NCBI RefSeq assembly: GCF_900187185.1
Contig: NZ_LT906465.1
Location: 1,240,001-1,304,000 of the forward strand
From: Chryseobacterium taklimakanense
GTDB lineage: Bacteria; Bacteroidota; Bacteroidia; Flavobacteriales; Weeksellaceae
Length of the DNA stretch: 64,000 nucleotides
Direction: 5' to 3'
Below, piece after piece: positions 45,957 through 55,904 of the stretch. Numbering within the stretch: position 1 is the first letter of the stretch; every line of letters starts with the position of its first letter. The notes under the pieces are model-generated. The model did no database searches. It was not told where the DNA came from and saw only the letters and a program-made list of their open reading frames with translations. Made by a program: the position numbers and the translations under genes.

Positions 45957-45985
45957 AAAAAGACGGAGAAAATTTTCCCCCGCCT
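45957..45985 (-). terminator. Terminator downstream of the frameshifted secreted protein gene
   Basis: A G-C rich stem (GGCGGGG against CTCCGTC with G-T pairs) and five T on the minus strand. Confidence 0.55.
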
Positions 45986-46014
45986 TTCGGTTTCGATAAA
46001 ATATATTGAAGATT

Positions 46015-46558
46015 TTATTTTTTTCCTTTGCCGTGAGAAACTGCTTTACCGTTATTCCCCTGATTCCCTTTAGCTTTTACTGCTGCTGAATTTCCGTATT
46101 TTTTGTTTTGGTATCTTTCGGCAGCGGTTGATCTGCTTTTTACAGCCGATTTACTTTTTACATTTCTGTTATCAGAGTTGTAACTTTTTGTTCTCGTACG
46201 GTTTATTATTGTTTTTATTTCTGTTGTAAACTGCTACCGGATTTTGGCCTTTGTAATACCTGTTTTTGAATTTGGTATATTTTTCCCGACCTAAAATTCT
46301 TTCCAGCTCCCCGTATCTGTCAGTTCTCCATCTGTCCGGACTGTTACCGTAAACACGGTTCCAGTCATCATAGTTATCAGATCTGTTATTTAAGGCAAAA
46401 AGCTGTTCTTTTTGGTATGGTGTCAGCAGGAGTTCTGCGGCCATTGTCTGCCAGTTGATACCTGAAATACTGCTTCTGTAATCGTTATAGTATGACGATT
46501 GCGAATATCCAAATGTAATAGCACCCACCACGAGGGCGCCGAAAAATATCTTTTTCAT
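46015..46558 (-). pseudogene. Small secreted Tyr/Asn-rich protein, probably frameshifted near its C-terminus
   Basis: The first frame (46172-46558) gives 128 residues: signal peptide MKKIFFGALVVGAITFGYS, then Gln, and a domain with YRSSISGINW, YQKEQLFALNN, DRWRTDRYGELERILG and YYKGQNPVAVYNRNK. It stops at 46172. In the +1 frame the message stays open to 46015 and reads RTRTKSYNSDNRNVKSKSAV and on to KAVSHGKGKK, a basic Asn/Lys/Ser-rich tail like that of the larger upstream paralog. The shift would lie in the A-rich run near 46195-46215. It may be a natural frameshift, a sequencing error or a real shorter protein. Confidence 0.6.
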
Positions 46559-46650
46559 AACTTTAAATTTAAGTGTTAATAACTGATTTTCAATCTTTGC
46601 GCCATTTAGATCAACTGTAGTGGCTTTAACAGAAAATAACGCATTTTAAC

Positions 46651-46678
46651 AAAAAAAGGAGCAGATATTAACCTGCTC
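46651..46678 (-). terminator. Terminator between the two tandem secreted paralog genes
   Basis: GAGCAG (minus strand) pairs with CTGCTC, followed by seven T, so the two genes are separate units. Confidence 0.8.
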
Positions 46679-46708
46679 TCAATCACTTAATTACACTAAA
46701 GAACTTTA

Positions 46709-47764
46709 TTATCTTCCTCCGGTTCTCATACCTGATGAACGCCCGGAACTGTTGTTACCGTTCCCTGAATTATTTTGAACGCGTGTTTCCTGCCTTGGCA
46801 TCTGCATTGTGCGGCCCTCATTTCTTGGTTCAATATTTCTGAAACCTTCATTCTGTACTCTGCCTGTGTTTGAGCTTCTGTCTTCAAAAACCCGGTTCGA
46901 TTCCCTGCGTACTTCGGAAGTTCTCATTCCACTGTTTTCCGGCATTCTGCCAACATCATTTCTCTGAATCCTTTCCGGAGTCTGATTTCTTAAGCCACCA
47001 CTTCTGTTGGCTGAACTCTGTGAGTCAACTCTGCGGACTGTATTGTTATTCTCCCTGATTCCTCCTACCCTTTGTGTGTTGGTATTTCCATTTGAGGTGT
47101 TTCCGTTTCTTCCAGAATTGTTACTGTCTCTTATAACGCCCGGATTATGGGGATTTCTTGGCTGGTTCCAACCGTATTTATTTCCAACCGACCTGTGATA
47201 AGCGGATCTGTCAACGCGGTAAACATTTACATTGACGTTTCTGTATCTCGGAATTACATAATAGCTGTAATATTTTGGCCTGTAATAATCTCTCCAATAA
47301 TTGTTATAATAACTTACAGGATTGTAACCGTTGTAATAGGAATTTTGATAAAGCGCAAATACTCTTGATCCCAAAATTCTTTCCAGTGCATAAAATCTGT
47401 CGTAGTACCAGCGTTTTGGGTTAGTTCTGTAATAATCGCTCCAGATGTAGAAACTTGGAAACTGATTATTCAAATCGCTGATGGCTTCAATCTGCCATCT
47501 GTTTAGATTCATTTCGCGGAAAAACCGGTACCAGTTCACCATATCGATGCTCCTGCGGTAATCGCTGTAGAAACTGCGGTAATAATCATCGGTATAATAA
47601 TCGTACGGATATTCGTAATAATAATCATCCGGAAAGTAATAGCTGTCGTCGCCATACCAACCGCTGGTGTTGCTGTAATATCCGTCGTTATTGTTCGGAT
47701 AGTACTGAGCTGTGCAGCTTGCTGAAAAAAGCCCCAAAGCCAAAAATAAAATTAAATTTTTCAT
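46709..47764 (-). CDS. Secreted Tyr/Asn-rich protein, paralog of the adjacent small gene
   Basis: 351 residues. It has a signal peptide-like start (MKNLILFLALGLFSASCTA, with a Cys that could be a poor lipobox). A Tyr/Asp-rich stretch follows at residues 20-70. Next is a domain with RRSIDMVNWYRFF, WQIEAISDLNNQF, KRWYYDRFYALERILGSRVF and YYNGYNPVSYYNN, which aligns with the neighbour's YRSSISGINW/DRYGELERILG/YYKGQNPVAVYN. The last 150 residues are Asn, Gly, Arg and Ser-rich. Function is unknown; a surface or envelope role is likely. Confidence 0.75.
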   Translation of the reverse strand: MKNLILFLALGLFSASCTAQYYPNNNDGYYSNTSGWYGDDSYYFPDDYYYEYPYDYYTDDYYRSFYSDYRRSIDMVNWYRFFREMNLNRWQIEAISDLNNQFPSFYIWSDYYRTNPKRWYYDRFYALERILGSRVFALYQNSYYNGYNPVSYYNNYWRDYYRPKYYSYYVIPRYRNVNVNVYRVDRSAYHRSVGNKYGWNQPRNPHNPGVIRDSNNSGRNGNTSNGNTNTQRVGGIRENNNTVRRVDSQSSANRSGGLRNQTPERIQRNDVGRMPENSGMRTSEVRRESNRVFEDRSSNTGRVQNEGFRNIEPRNEGRTMQMPRQETRVQNNSGNGNNSSGRSSGMRTGGR

Positions 47765-47843
47765 TACTACTCTGCTTTTAATTTAAACATCATTTGATCC
47801 GCCTTCATATTTATTTGTTATCTGCCATTTGGATATATAAAAC

Positions 47844-47877
47844 AAAAAGAAGTTAAATCCGCAGACTCAACTTCTTT
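47844..47877 (-). terminator. Terminator of amylomaltase gene
   Basis: AAAGAAGTT pairs with AACTTCTTT over a 14-base loop, with T-rich sequence following on the minus strand. Confidence 0.7.
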
Positions 47878-47919
47878 ACATACATTTTGATATCATATTG
47901 AATATCAAATTCAAAAATT

Positions 47920-50577
47920 CTATCTCCTACCGGAATCCTGCACCCAATAGGCGATTTTATTATTAAAATCCGTCTGGTTTTTCAGGTCTTCTACATTCAG
48001 ATGCATTCTGTAACGCCAGTAATGCGGGAATACTGCCGGGTTGTTGATTCTTTCATTATCAACATGATCATTCCTTAAGCTGTAATCTGTAGCCAGGAAT
48101 TCCTGAAGAGGGAAAATCGCCAGCATAGCATCATTATAAAAGTGCTGCAGCATGATGATTTCTGCAAGTTCCGGAAGAAGTTCGCCGGGTGCTGTTCCAT
48201 ACTGTTTCAGCTGGTCATTGAAATACTTTTGGGTTAGTCCACGGTCTTCGAACCACCACTGCCTAAGGGTAGAACTGTCGTGTGACGACGCGGTAACCAC
48301 ATTCATATAACCGGCATTTTTCGGGTCATACCAAAGGATATTTTCTGAAGGCATTCTCTGAACTTTCAACGCCGTAATGGCCAGCCTGTCCATCACTTGC
48401 GGCACACAATCCGGAACCAGGCCTAAATCTTCACCACAAATCAGCATATCTGTAGAATTCAGGATTACCGGAAGCTTCTCCATCGCGCTCTGGTACCAGA
48501 GACCGTCCTGACGCCTGAAGAAATAATCTACATAAAGTTCGTAGATCGCTTTCTTTTCCCAATCAGACAGGTATTTGTAGGAATCGGTTTTATGCACATT
48601 AAATCTTGGGTGGTAAACGTATTCGCCTCCGCCTTTGTCTTCCTGCAGGAACAGAACGTTAGCGCAAAGTGAAATCAGCTTATCTTCTGCCCAGTCGTGC
48701 GGATGCTTATCGAAATAATCACGTAATTTTCTTTGGGTATCAAATTCTTCTTTGAAAGAGTAAGTTCCATTGAAATGATTGTTCATAAAATGGTTGTGAA
48801 TGGTATCTCTCTCATGCCCAAAATAATCCCAAAGAATCTCCTCGTTGATATATGGCTTGCAGTATCGGTCGAAGTTGAACGGAATATTTCTCGAATGAAA
48901 TTCCTCCATCCTAACCGGAATTGCCGGGTAAAAATATCCCAAAATCCCCTGGGTTGCAGAAACCGGCATTCTCCAAATCCTGAAAAATCCAAGAATATGG
49001 TCAATACGCATGGCATCAAAATACTGTTCCAGGGCTTTGAAACGGTTTTTCCACCATTTGTAACCGTCTGCCTTCATCGCTTCCCAGTTGTAGGTCGGGA
49101 ATTCCCAGTTCTGCCCTAAATCTGTAAACTGATCCGGCGGTGCACCGGCCTGAAAATCCATACCAAACAGTTCCGGCTCCGTCCACGCTTCAACCGAGTG
49201 GCGGTAAATACCGATTGGCAAGTCGCCTTTTACAGAAACCCCCAAACTGTGCGTGTAATCAATGGCATCTTTCAGCTGCAAATGAAGCTGGTATTGCACC
49301 CAACAGTGCAGCATCGCTTCAGAATAGTCCTTGTGTTTAGCAGCGAACATAGGAGTGAGTTTTCCGGCGATGTATTTTTTATGGGTTCTCCAGTTGTTGA
49401 AATTCGGTGTTTTATATTTATCTCTTTGCACACAAAATGCCGCATACGGATAAAGCCACTCTTCATTTTCTTTCTGGAATTTTTTGAAGTTTCTGTCCTT
49501 TAAAATTCTATCTTTATTTTCCCTGAATACTGCGCGAATATATTTCCATTTCCCGGAAATCATCTTTTCGTAATCGATAAGATCGAGTTTGTTGAGTTCC
49601 TTTTTTTTAGCATTGAATTCATCAACTAGATTTTTCGGCAAAGAATATTCAAGACTGTCAATCGACAAATACTGTGGGTGAAGTGCGTATACCGAAATCG
49701 CGGCGTAAGGATATGAATCCGTCCAGGTATAATTCGCAGTGGTATCATTGATCGGAAGAATCTGAATGATTCCCAAATTGGTTGCCTTTGCCCAGTCTGC
49801 GAGTGCTTTCATATCTGCAAATTCACCCACGCCGAAACCGTTTTCACTTCTCAACGCAAAAACCGGAACTGCAACTCCAGCGGCGTGATACATTTCAAAA
49901 GATTTGAATCTGAAGAAATGATCTGCCTGAATCTGCAATATGTTTTTATCCGTATTTGGCAAAGCCAAGCGGTCATTCCCGTATTCCACATCGAAAACTT
50001 CGCCTGTAGAAGTACTCATGACACCATATTTATATTGAATAAATTGGTCTCCAGGCATTTCAACCGCCACTTCCCAAACGCCAAAATCAGTCTGGATCAT
50101 TGGTATGGTTCTCAGATATTCCCAGTTACCAAGTGCCTCAACATTACCCAGAAGTACCAATCTCCAGTCCGGATTATAAAGTGGTGCTTCAATTCTGAAC
50201 AAATGTGTATGCTTTTTCAACACCGCAACTTTCTCGGGTTTAAAACCGCTCAACTTATTTTTTAGAATTTTATTGTTGAGATAATTTTCCGGGAAATTTT
50301 TCAAGTTCCAAACATCGTAGATCCGGTATTCGCTGTAGCTGTGAACCAAATTTAAATGGTGAAGCGAAAACTCCTGATCCAGGATATTTCCACCTTCGTC
50401 CGTCAGTTGATATTTGTAAGAAATTGATTTTGAAAAATAATCGACTTCTGCTTTCCAGTTCCCGTTTTCAGTGTAATGCAGGAAGTGAATTTTGGGCTCC
50501 TGATTATGTTCAAAGATCAAAAGCTGCAGTTTTTCACCAACTTTTGTGTTGAAATTCAGGCTAAAATAAAGCTTCAT
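47920..50577 (-). CDS. malQ: 4-alpha-glucanotransferase (amylomaltase, GH77) with two N-terminal CBM20-like domains
   Basis: 885 residues. The first about 240 residues contain two starch-binding-like domains (RLVLLGNVEALGNWE is the CBM20 hallmark). The GH77 domain follows, with the catalytic Asp in AMRIDHILGFFRIW, the acid/base Glu in LICGEDLG and the third acid in ASSHDSSTLRQWW. The extra N-terminal modules make it longer than bacterial MalQ and more like plant DPE2-type enzymes. It would transfer glucan chains in the cytoplasm. It stands alone. Confidence 0.93.
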   Translation of the reverse strand: MKLYFSLNFNTKVGEKLQLLIFEHNQEPKIHFLHYTENGNWKAEVDYFSKSISYKYQLTDEGGNILDQEFSLHHLNLVHSYSEYRIYDVWNLKNFPENYLNNKILKNKLSGFKPEKVAVLKKHTHLFRIEAPLYNPDWRLVLLGNVEALGNWEYLRTIPMIQTDFGVWEVAVEMPGDQFIQYKYGVMSTSTGEVFDVEYGNDRLALPNTDKNILQIQADHFFRFKSFEMYHAAGVAVPVFALRSENGFGVGEFADMKALADWAKATNLGIIQILPINDTTANYTWTDSYPYAAISVYALHPQYLSIDSLEYSLPKNLVDEFNAKKKELNKLDLIDYEKMISGKWKYIRAVFRENKDRILKDRNFKKFQKENEEWLYPYAAFCVQRDKYKTPNFNNWRTHKKYIAGKLTPMFAAKHKDYSEAMLHCWVQYQLHLQLKDAIDYTHSLGVSVKGDLPIGIYRHSVEAWTEPELFGMDFQAGAPPDQFTDLGQNWEFPTYNWEAMKADGYKWWKNRFKALEQYFDAMRIDHILGFFRIWRMPVSATQGILGYFYPAIPVRMEEFHSRNIPFNFDRYCKPYINEEILWDYFGHERDTIHNHFMNNHFNGTYSFKEEFDTQRKLRDYFDKHPHDWAEDKLISLCANVLFLQEDKGGGEYVYHPRFNVHKTDSYKYLSDWEKKAIYELYVDYFFRRQDGLWYQSAMEKLPVILNSTDMLICGEDLGLVPDCVPQVMDRLAITALKVQRMPSENILWYDPKNAGYMNVVTASSHDSSTLRQWWFEDRGLTQKYFNDQLKQYGTAPGELLPELAEIIMLQHFYNDAMLAIFPLQEFLATDYSLRNDHVDNERINNPAVFPHYWRYRMHLNVEDLKNQTDFNNKIAYWVQDSGRR

Positions 50578-50688
50578 AACATTGTTTTATTAAGGAGCTG
50601 CAATTTACCAAAAAACTCCAAGAAAGCAAATGATTTTTCAAATGATTTTAAACAGTTTATCAGTTAATTTTCAATACATTACAAAAGC

Positions 50689-50714
50689 AAAGCTTCAGCA
50701 CACGCTGAAGCTTT
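50689..50714. terminator. Terminator between malQ and cysS regions
   Basis: AAAGCTTCAGC pairs perfectly with GCTGAAGCTTT, leaving a 4-base loop; it serves cysS on the minus strand. Confidence 0.75.
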
Positions 50715-50740
50715 ATATTCAATCTGATATTAATCTTATT

Positions 50741-52234
50741 TTAATTAATCACATAACTCGTGCCCTCTCTACCATCTTTAAGTTCAATTCCCTCAGCAAG
50801 CAGTTTATCGCGGATTTGGTCAGAAAGTTCAAAGTTTTTTGCCTTACGGGCCTGGTTTCTCAGCTCAATTAAAACCTGTAGTGTAGAATCCAGCTTTTCG
50901 CTGTTGCTTTCTTCCGGTTGCTGAAGGCCAAGAACATCGAATACAAAAGCATTTAAAGTAGATTTTAAATCGTCGTGATCCTCCCCAGAAATCTGCTCCT
51001 TCCCGATTTTCAGTTTAAAGATAAAACTCACCGCTTCAAATAGATGCGAAATCAAAATCGGAGAATTGAAATCGTCCGTCAAAGCATCATAACATTTTTC
51101 TTTCCAGGTTTTCAGATCAAATTGAGACGCTTCTCCATCGCTAAAAACCACATTTGTAGTGGGTTGTGCCGGACTGATTGTTGAAAGCAACTTCACCGCT
51201 TCCATCAATCGCTGGAATCCTTTCTCGCTGGCAACCATAGCCTCGTTGGAAATATCAAGCACACTTCTGTAATGCGCCTGCAGAAAATTGAAGCGCACTA
51301 CTGCCGGGTGAAATGGCTTTTCAAAAAAATCATTTTCACCGGTAATCAACTGCATTGGCAGAATAAAGTTTCCGGTAGATTTACTCATCCGCTGTCCGTT
51401 CATGGTCAGCATATTAGCATGCATCCAGTAGTTTACCGGCGCGGTTCCGTTGCAGGCCGTACCCTGGGCAATTTCGCATTCGTGATGCGGGAATTTCAAA
51501 TCCATACCACCTCCGTGAATATCAAATTTTTCACCTAAATATTTGGTGCTCATCGCTGTACATTCCAAATGCCAACCCGGAAACCCTTCACCCCAAGGCG
51601 AAGGCCATTTCATAATATGTTCAGGCGATGCACTTTTCCACAGGGCAAAATCCTGCGGATTTTTCTTTTCGTCCTGCCCATCCAGATCTCTGGTGTTGGC
51701 CATCAGTTCATCAATATTCCTTTTGGAAAGCTCGCCGTAATTTCCGCCTTTTTCATTATAAGCGCGTACGTCGAAATAAACCGAACCATTACTTTTATAG
51801 GCATAACCTTTATCCAGCAAAAGCTTCGTAAGCTCCAGCTGCTCGATGATGTGCCCGGTTGCTGTCGGCTCGATATTCGGCGGTAAAAGGTTGAAAATCT
51901 GCAAAACTTTATGGAAGTCCACCGTGTATTTTTGCACGATCTCCATCGGTTCCAGCTTCTCAAGCCGCGACTGTTTTACGAACCGGTCGTTGTTCACATC
52001 ACCGTCATCCGTTAAATGCCCGGCATCGGTAATGTTTCTTACATATCTTACTTTATAACCCAAATGCTGAAGCGTGCGGTAAATAAAATCAAAAGACATA
52101 AACGTCCGCACATTCCCCATATGAACATTGCTGTAAACCGTCGGCCCGCAAACGTACATCCCAACATTGCCATCGAGAATGGGTTTGAAATCTTCTTTTT
52201 CGCCGGATAGAGAGTTGTATATTTTGAGTTGCAT
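50741..52234 (-). CDS. cysS: Cysteinyl-tRNA synthetase
   Basis: 497 residues, class I synthetase. The HIGH-like element is [10 protein letters not shown] and KMSKS is [10 protein letters not shown]. Zinc and cysteine binding residues occur in [16 protein letters not shown] and [10 protein letters not shown]. The C-terminal helical domain ends in YVIN. Length is typical. folE lies just upstream on the same strand. Confidence 0.97.
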   Translation of the reverse strand: MQLKIYNSLSGEKEDFKPILDGNVGMYVCGPTVYSNVHMGNVRTFMSFDFIYRTLQHLGYKVRYVRNITDAGHLTDDGDVNNDRFVKQSRLEKLEPMEIVQKYTVDFHKVLQIFNLLPPNIEPTATGHIIEQLELTKLLLDKGYAYKSNGSVYFDVRAYNEKGGNYGELSKRNIDELMANTRDLDGQDEKKNPQDFALWKSASPEHIMKWPSPWGEGFPGWHLECTAMSTKYLGEKFDIHGGGMDLKFPHHECEIAQGTACNGTAPVNYWMHANMLTMNGQRMSKSTGNFILPMQLITGENDFFEKPFHPAVVRFNFLQAHYRSVLDISNEAMVASEKGFQRLMEAVKLLSTISPAQPTTNVVFSDGEASQFDLKTWKEKCYDALTDDFNSPILISHLFEAVSFIFKLKIGKEQISGEDHDDLKSTLNAFVFDVLGLQQPEESNSEKLDSTLQVLIELRNQARKAKNFELSDQIRDKLLAEGIELKDGREGTSYVIN

Positions 52235-52328
52235 GTTGATAAGTTCAATTGGTTAAAGTGGTGAAAAAGTTCAAATCTCATTCAACAGTATTGAACATTT
52301 GAACCGTTGAACAATATTGAACAGATAA

Positions 52329-52991
52329 TTAATCCAATTTTGCGTGGCTGCCCACATAATGCAGAAATTCCTGGCGCGTAATCGGATTGGTGCGGAAAAT
52401 TCCGCTCAATTCTGCGGTTATGGTGGAGCTTGCAGTGTCCTTTATTCCGCGGCAGTTTACGCAAAGGTGTTTCGCATCAATGATACAGGCAACATCTTTA
52501 GTTCCGAGCGCTTCCTTCAAAGCATCTACGATCTGCATGGTCAATCTTTCCTGGACCTGCGGCCTTTTTGCATAATAATCAACCAGTCTGTTGATTTTTG
52601 AAAGACCTATCACTTCGCCATTGGAAATATAAGCCACGTGTGCCCTGCCTATAATTGGCAAAAAGTGATGCTCACAGAAAGAATATACTGTAATATCCTT
52701 TTCCACCAGCATTTGGCGGTATTTATACTTATTGCTGAAGGTTGAAATTCCCGGTTTATTTTCAGGAAGCAGCCCGCCGAAAATTTCGTTTACATACATT
52801 TTGGCTACACGTTTTGGTGAATCTTTAAGGGAATCATCAGTCATATCAAGGCCAAGTGTTTCCATAATTTCACCAAAAAGTTTCTCTATTTTTTCAACTT
52901 TCGCAGAAGGCGACATGTTAAAAGCGTCACTTCTCAGTGGTGTATGGTCTTTACCTGTGAAAACATCGTCGTCGTTTTCAAAATCAGTCAT
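52329..52991 (-). CDS. folE: GTP cyclohydrolase I
   Basis: 220 residues. It makes dihydroneopterin triphosphate for folate. The zinc ligands are in YSFCEHHFLPIIGRAHVAYI (Cys, His) and HLCVNCRGIKD (Cys). The N-terminal extension is acidic (TDFENDDDVFTGKDH). It is the type I decameric enzyme and has no GFRP partner in view. Confidence 0.96.
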   Translation of the reverse strand: MTDFENDDDVFTGKDHTPLRSDAFNMSPSAKVEKIEKLFGEIMETLGLDMTDDSLKDSPKRVAKMYVNEIFGGLLPENKPGISTFSNKYKYRQMLVEKDITVYSFCEHHFLPIIGRAHVAYISNGEVIGLSKINRLVDYYAKRPQVQERLTMQIVDALKEALGTKDVACIIDAKHLCVNCRGIKDTASSTITAELSGIFRTNPITRQEFLHYVGSHAKLD

Positions 52992-53133
52992 ATTTAATGA
53001 TTATTTAGAGGCAAAAATAAGGATTTAAAAATTCACTTCGCAGATTTCAAATTCATTATCAAACAATAAGTTTTTTTTATATCTTTAATTTTTCAAAAAA
53101 TATGGAAAAAAGTATAAATCGTTAAGATTTTTT

Positions 53134-53141
53134 TATATTTG
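53134..53141 (+). promoter_or_regulatory. -7 box TATATTTG of acpP
   Basis: Perfect TAnnTTTG match about 35 bases before the acpP ATG. Confidence 0.55.
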
Positions 53142-53176
53142 CACCAACTTAAACAATAATTAAAAATTTGAATATT

Positions 53177-53416
53177 ATGTCAGACATTGCATCAAGAGTA
53201 AAAGCTATCATCGCTGATAAGCTTGACGTTGAGGAAACAGAAGTAACTCCAGAGGCTAGCTTCACAAACGATTTAGGAGCTGATTCACTAGATACTGTAG
53301 AGCTTATCATGGAATTTGAAAAAGAGTTCAACATCCAGATTCCTGATGACCAGGCAGAAAAAATTACTACTGTAGGTCACGCTATCGCTTACATCGAGGA
53401 AGTAGTAAACAAATAA
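53177..53416 (+). CDS. acpP: Acyl carrier protein
   Basis: 79 residues from the ATG encoding [11 protein letters not shown]; a TTG three codons earlier is less likely. The phosphopantetheine attachment site is [14 protein letters not shown] with Ser37. The protein is acidic and carries growing acyl chains. It is followed by fabF 26 bases later, the classic pair. Confidence 0.98.
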   Translation: MSDIASRVKAIIADKLDVEETEVTPEASFTNDLGADSLDTVELIMEFEKEFNIQIPDDQAEKITTVGHAIAYIEEVVNK

Positions 53417-53442
53417 TCTATTTTAGATCATTAAAAAAATTT

Positions 53443-54687
53443 ATGGAATTAAAGAGAGTAGTTGTAACAGGATTTGGTGCAGTAACACCGATTGGTAATA
53501 ATGCAAAAGAATACTGGGAAAGCCTTGTAGAGGGCAAGAGCGGTGCAGCTCCAATTACTCTTTTTGATGCCACAAACTTTAAAACCAAATTTGCCTGCGA
53601 GGTAAAAAATTTCGATCCGCTTGCCCATTTCGACAAGAAAGAGGCTAAGAAAATGGACCGGAATACCCAACTTGGGATCGTAGCTGCCCGCGAAGCAGTG
53701 GAACATTCCAAAATCCTCGAAGGCGATTTGAACAAAAACAGAGTCGGCGTGATTTGGGGCTCAGGAATCGGAGGCCTTGAAACCTTTGAAACCGAAGTTC
53801 TGGGCTGGGCAAATTCGGAGATTCCGCGTTTCAACCCGTTCTTTATCCCAAAAATGATCGCTGACATCACTCCTGGCCATATTTCTATGGAATATGGTTT
53901 CCACGGGCCAAACTACACCACCGTTTCTGCCTGTGCTTCTTCTGCCAACGCTATAATCGATTCCAAAATGCTGATCCAACTCGGAAAAGCTGATGTTATC
54001 GTTTGCGGAGGTTCTGAAGCTGCCGTAACCGCCAGCGGTGTTGGAGGCTTTAACGCAATGATGGCCCTTTCCACAAGAAATGATGATCCGCAAACGGCCT
54101 CAAGGCCATTTGATAAAGACCGTGACGGTTTTGTTCTGGGTGAAGGCGCCGGATGTATCATTTTAGAAGAGTACGAACACGCTGTAAAGCGCGGAGCTAC
54201 AATTTATGCAGAACTGAAAGGAGGCGGTATGAGCGCTGATGCGTACCATATGACGGCACCGCATCCCGAAGGTTTGGGCGCATACCTGGTAATGAAAAAC
54301 TGTCTGGAAGATGCCGGTGTAACTACTGATGAAGTAGACCATATCAATATGCACGGTACGTCTACGCCATTAGGCGACATTGCAGAATCCAATGCAATTT
54401 CAAAATTATTGGGCGAGCATGCTTACGACATTCAGATCAATTCCACAAAATCTATGACCGGCCACTTACTTGGTGCCGCCGGAGTGATCGAAGCTATTGC
54501 AGCACTGCACACCATCATACACGGGATCGTCCCACCAACCATCAATCATTTCACTGATGATGAAAATATCGACAGCAGGCTGAATTTTACCTTCAATAAA
54601 GCTGTAGAAAAGCAAGTGGACATCGCCATGAGCAACACTTTCGGTTTTGGCGGGCACAATGCCTGTGTACTTTTTAAGAAAATCTAA
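53443..54687 (+). CDS. fabF: 3-oxoacyl-ACP synthase II
   Basis: 414 residues. The condensing enzyme of chain elongation. The catalytic Cys is in TTVSACASSANAI, with His in NMHGTSTPLGD and a second His in MTGHLLGAAG. It begins MELKRVVVTGFGAVTPIGNN. It lies between acpP and rnc on the same strand. Confidence 0.98.
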   Translation: MELKRVVVTGFGAVTPIGNNAKEYWESLVEGKSGAAPITLFDATNFKTKFACEVKNFDPLAHFDKKEAKKMDRNTQLGIVAAREAVEHSKILEGDLNKNRVGVIWGSGIGGLETFETEVLGWANSEIPRFNPFFIPKMIADITPGHISMEYGFHGPNYTTVSACASSANAIIDSKMLIQLGKADVIVCGGSEAAVTASGVGGFNAMMALSTRNDDPQTASRPFDKDRDGFVLGEGAGCIILEEYEHAVKRGATIYAELKGGGMSADAYHMTAPHPEGLGAYLVMKNCLEDAGVTTDEVDHINMHGTSTPLGDIAESNAISKLLGEHAYDIQINSTKSMTGHLLGAAGVIEAIAALHTIIHGIVPPTINHFTDDENIDSRLNFTFNKAVEKQVDIAMSNTFGFGGHNACVLFKKI

Positions 54688-54697
54688 ATTCCTCTGA

Positions 54698-55459
54698 ATG
54701 GAGTTGCAGAAATACTTTTCTAAATTTCTCCTAAAACGAAGAAAATACCTCTCTGAAAAAGACCTGATGCTGAGCACCGGGATTTCTAAAATCATCGGTC
54801 AAAATATTCAGAACATCACTCTTTATCAGGAAGCATTTTCTTTAAAGGTTTCTTCTTCCAAAAAGGCAAAAAACTACGAGAGGCTTGAGTTTTTAGGGGA
54901 TTCCATTTTAGGATCTATTATTTCATGCTATCTTTTTGAGGCTTATCCGGCGGCAAATGAGGGTTACCTCACGCAGATGAAATCGAAAATCGTAAACCGA
55001 AAGAATCTGAATAAAATCGGTGACGACCTGAAACTGACAAGTTTCATTCAGAATGAAGGTTCATCAATCCTGAGCGAGAATATTTCAGGCAACCTGTTTG
55101 AAGCGCTGATCGGTGCGGTTTATCTGGACATCGGTTATGAAGCGTGCGAGAATATTGTTCTGCAAAAGCTTCTTACAGCGGATGAAATCCTTAAACTTGA
55201 AAATAAAATCGTAAGCTACAAAGGTTTACTTCTGGAATGGTCGCAGAAACGTAAGGTACAGCTTCGCTACGAAACTTGCGAGGAAGAACATGGAAATAAA
55301 AACACCGTCTTTCGCAGCTTCGTTTGGCTTGGCGATGAAAAAATATCAAACGCTACCGAAACTTCAAAGAAAAAAGCGGAAGAAAAAGCAGCTCAGCGCG
55401 CATTTTACACTTTAAACAAAAAAGAAAATATTCTTGAAAAGCCTAAAACTGTTTCTTGA
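54698..55459 (+). CDS. rnc: Ribonuclease III
   Basis: 253 residues. The endonuclease signature ERLEFLGDSILGSII carries the conserved acidic residues, with the second acid set in GNLFEALIGAVYLDIGY. The C-terminal double-stranded RNA-binding domain includes YKGLLLEWSQKRK. It processes rRNA precursors. It overlaps the next gene by about 26 bases. Confidence 0.96.
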   Translation: MELQKYFSKFLLKRRKYLSEKDLMLSTGISKIIGQNIQNITLYQEAFSLKVSSSKKAKNYERLEFLGDSILGSIISCYLFEAYPAANEGYLTQMKSKIVNRKNLNKIGDDLKLTSFIQNEGSSILSENISGNLFEALIGAVYLDIGYEACENIVLQKLLTADEILKLENKIVSYKGLLLEWSQKRKVQLRYETCEEEHGNKNTVFRSFVWLGDEKISNATETSKKKAEEKAAQRAFYTLNKKENILEKPKTVS

Positions 55460-55904
55460 TACTGCTGATGAGGACGACCTCACTCTGGGACTGATCCGGC
55501 TTGCCAAAGAAATACCTGATTACGAGCTTTTTTACTATATCAACAGGATTAATGATTCGGAATTTAAACGGATTGCGGATATCGTAAAAATCGGAACATA
55601 TTACGATTACTATCATCCCCGTTTTGAGGCTTATCATAAAGAAACCAAAGCCTGCATACAGTTTATCGCAAACAAATCTGTACAAAGCAAACAAAAACAG
55701 GAAGTAACGGAACTTTTTGCGGACGAGGAGAATGTTAACTATCTGTTACCAAATGATAAAGATGTAGATTACCTATTGAAAAGCAGCGATTCATTTGTTG
55801 ATTTTTCCGTAATTTTGCTCCCTGAAAGCCTGATGTTCCAAACGCAGGAATACGAGTTGAGTTCACAAGATGAGCTCTTCCAATTAATTCAATATTATGA
55901 ATAA
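55434..55904 (+). CDS. IPExxxVDY family protein
   Basis: 156 residues from a TTG start inside the rnc end (MKSLKLFLDTADEDDLTLGL). The family marks are IPDYELFYYINRIND near residue 25, in the place of the IPE motif, and VDYLLKSS near residue 112. Bacteroidota genomes commonly carry it between rnc and pyk. Function is unknown. The start codon is uncertain; both neighbours overlap it, so the three genes are co-translated. Confidence 0.78.
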   Translation: MKSLKLFLDTADEDDLTLGLIRLAKEIPDYELFYYINRINDSEFKRIADIVKIGTYYDYYHPRFEAYHKETKACIQFIANKSVQSKQKQEVTELFADEENVNYLLPNDKDVDYLLKSSDSFVDFSVILLPESLMFQTQEYELSSQDELFQLIQYYE

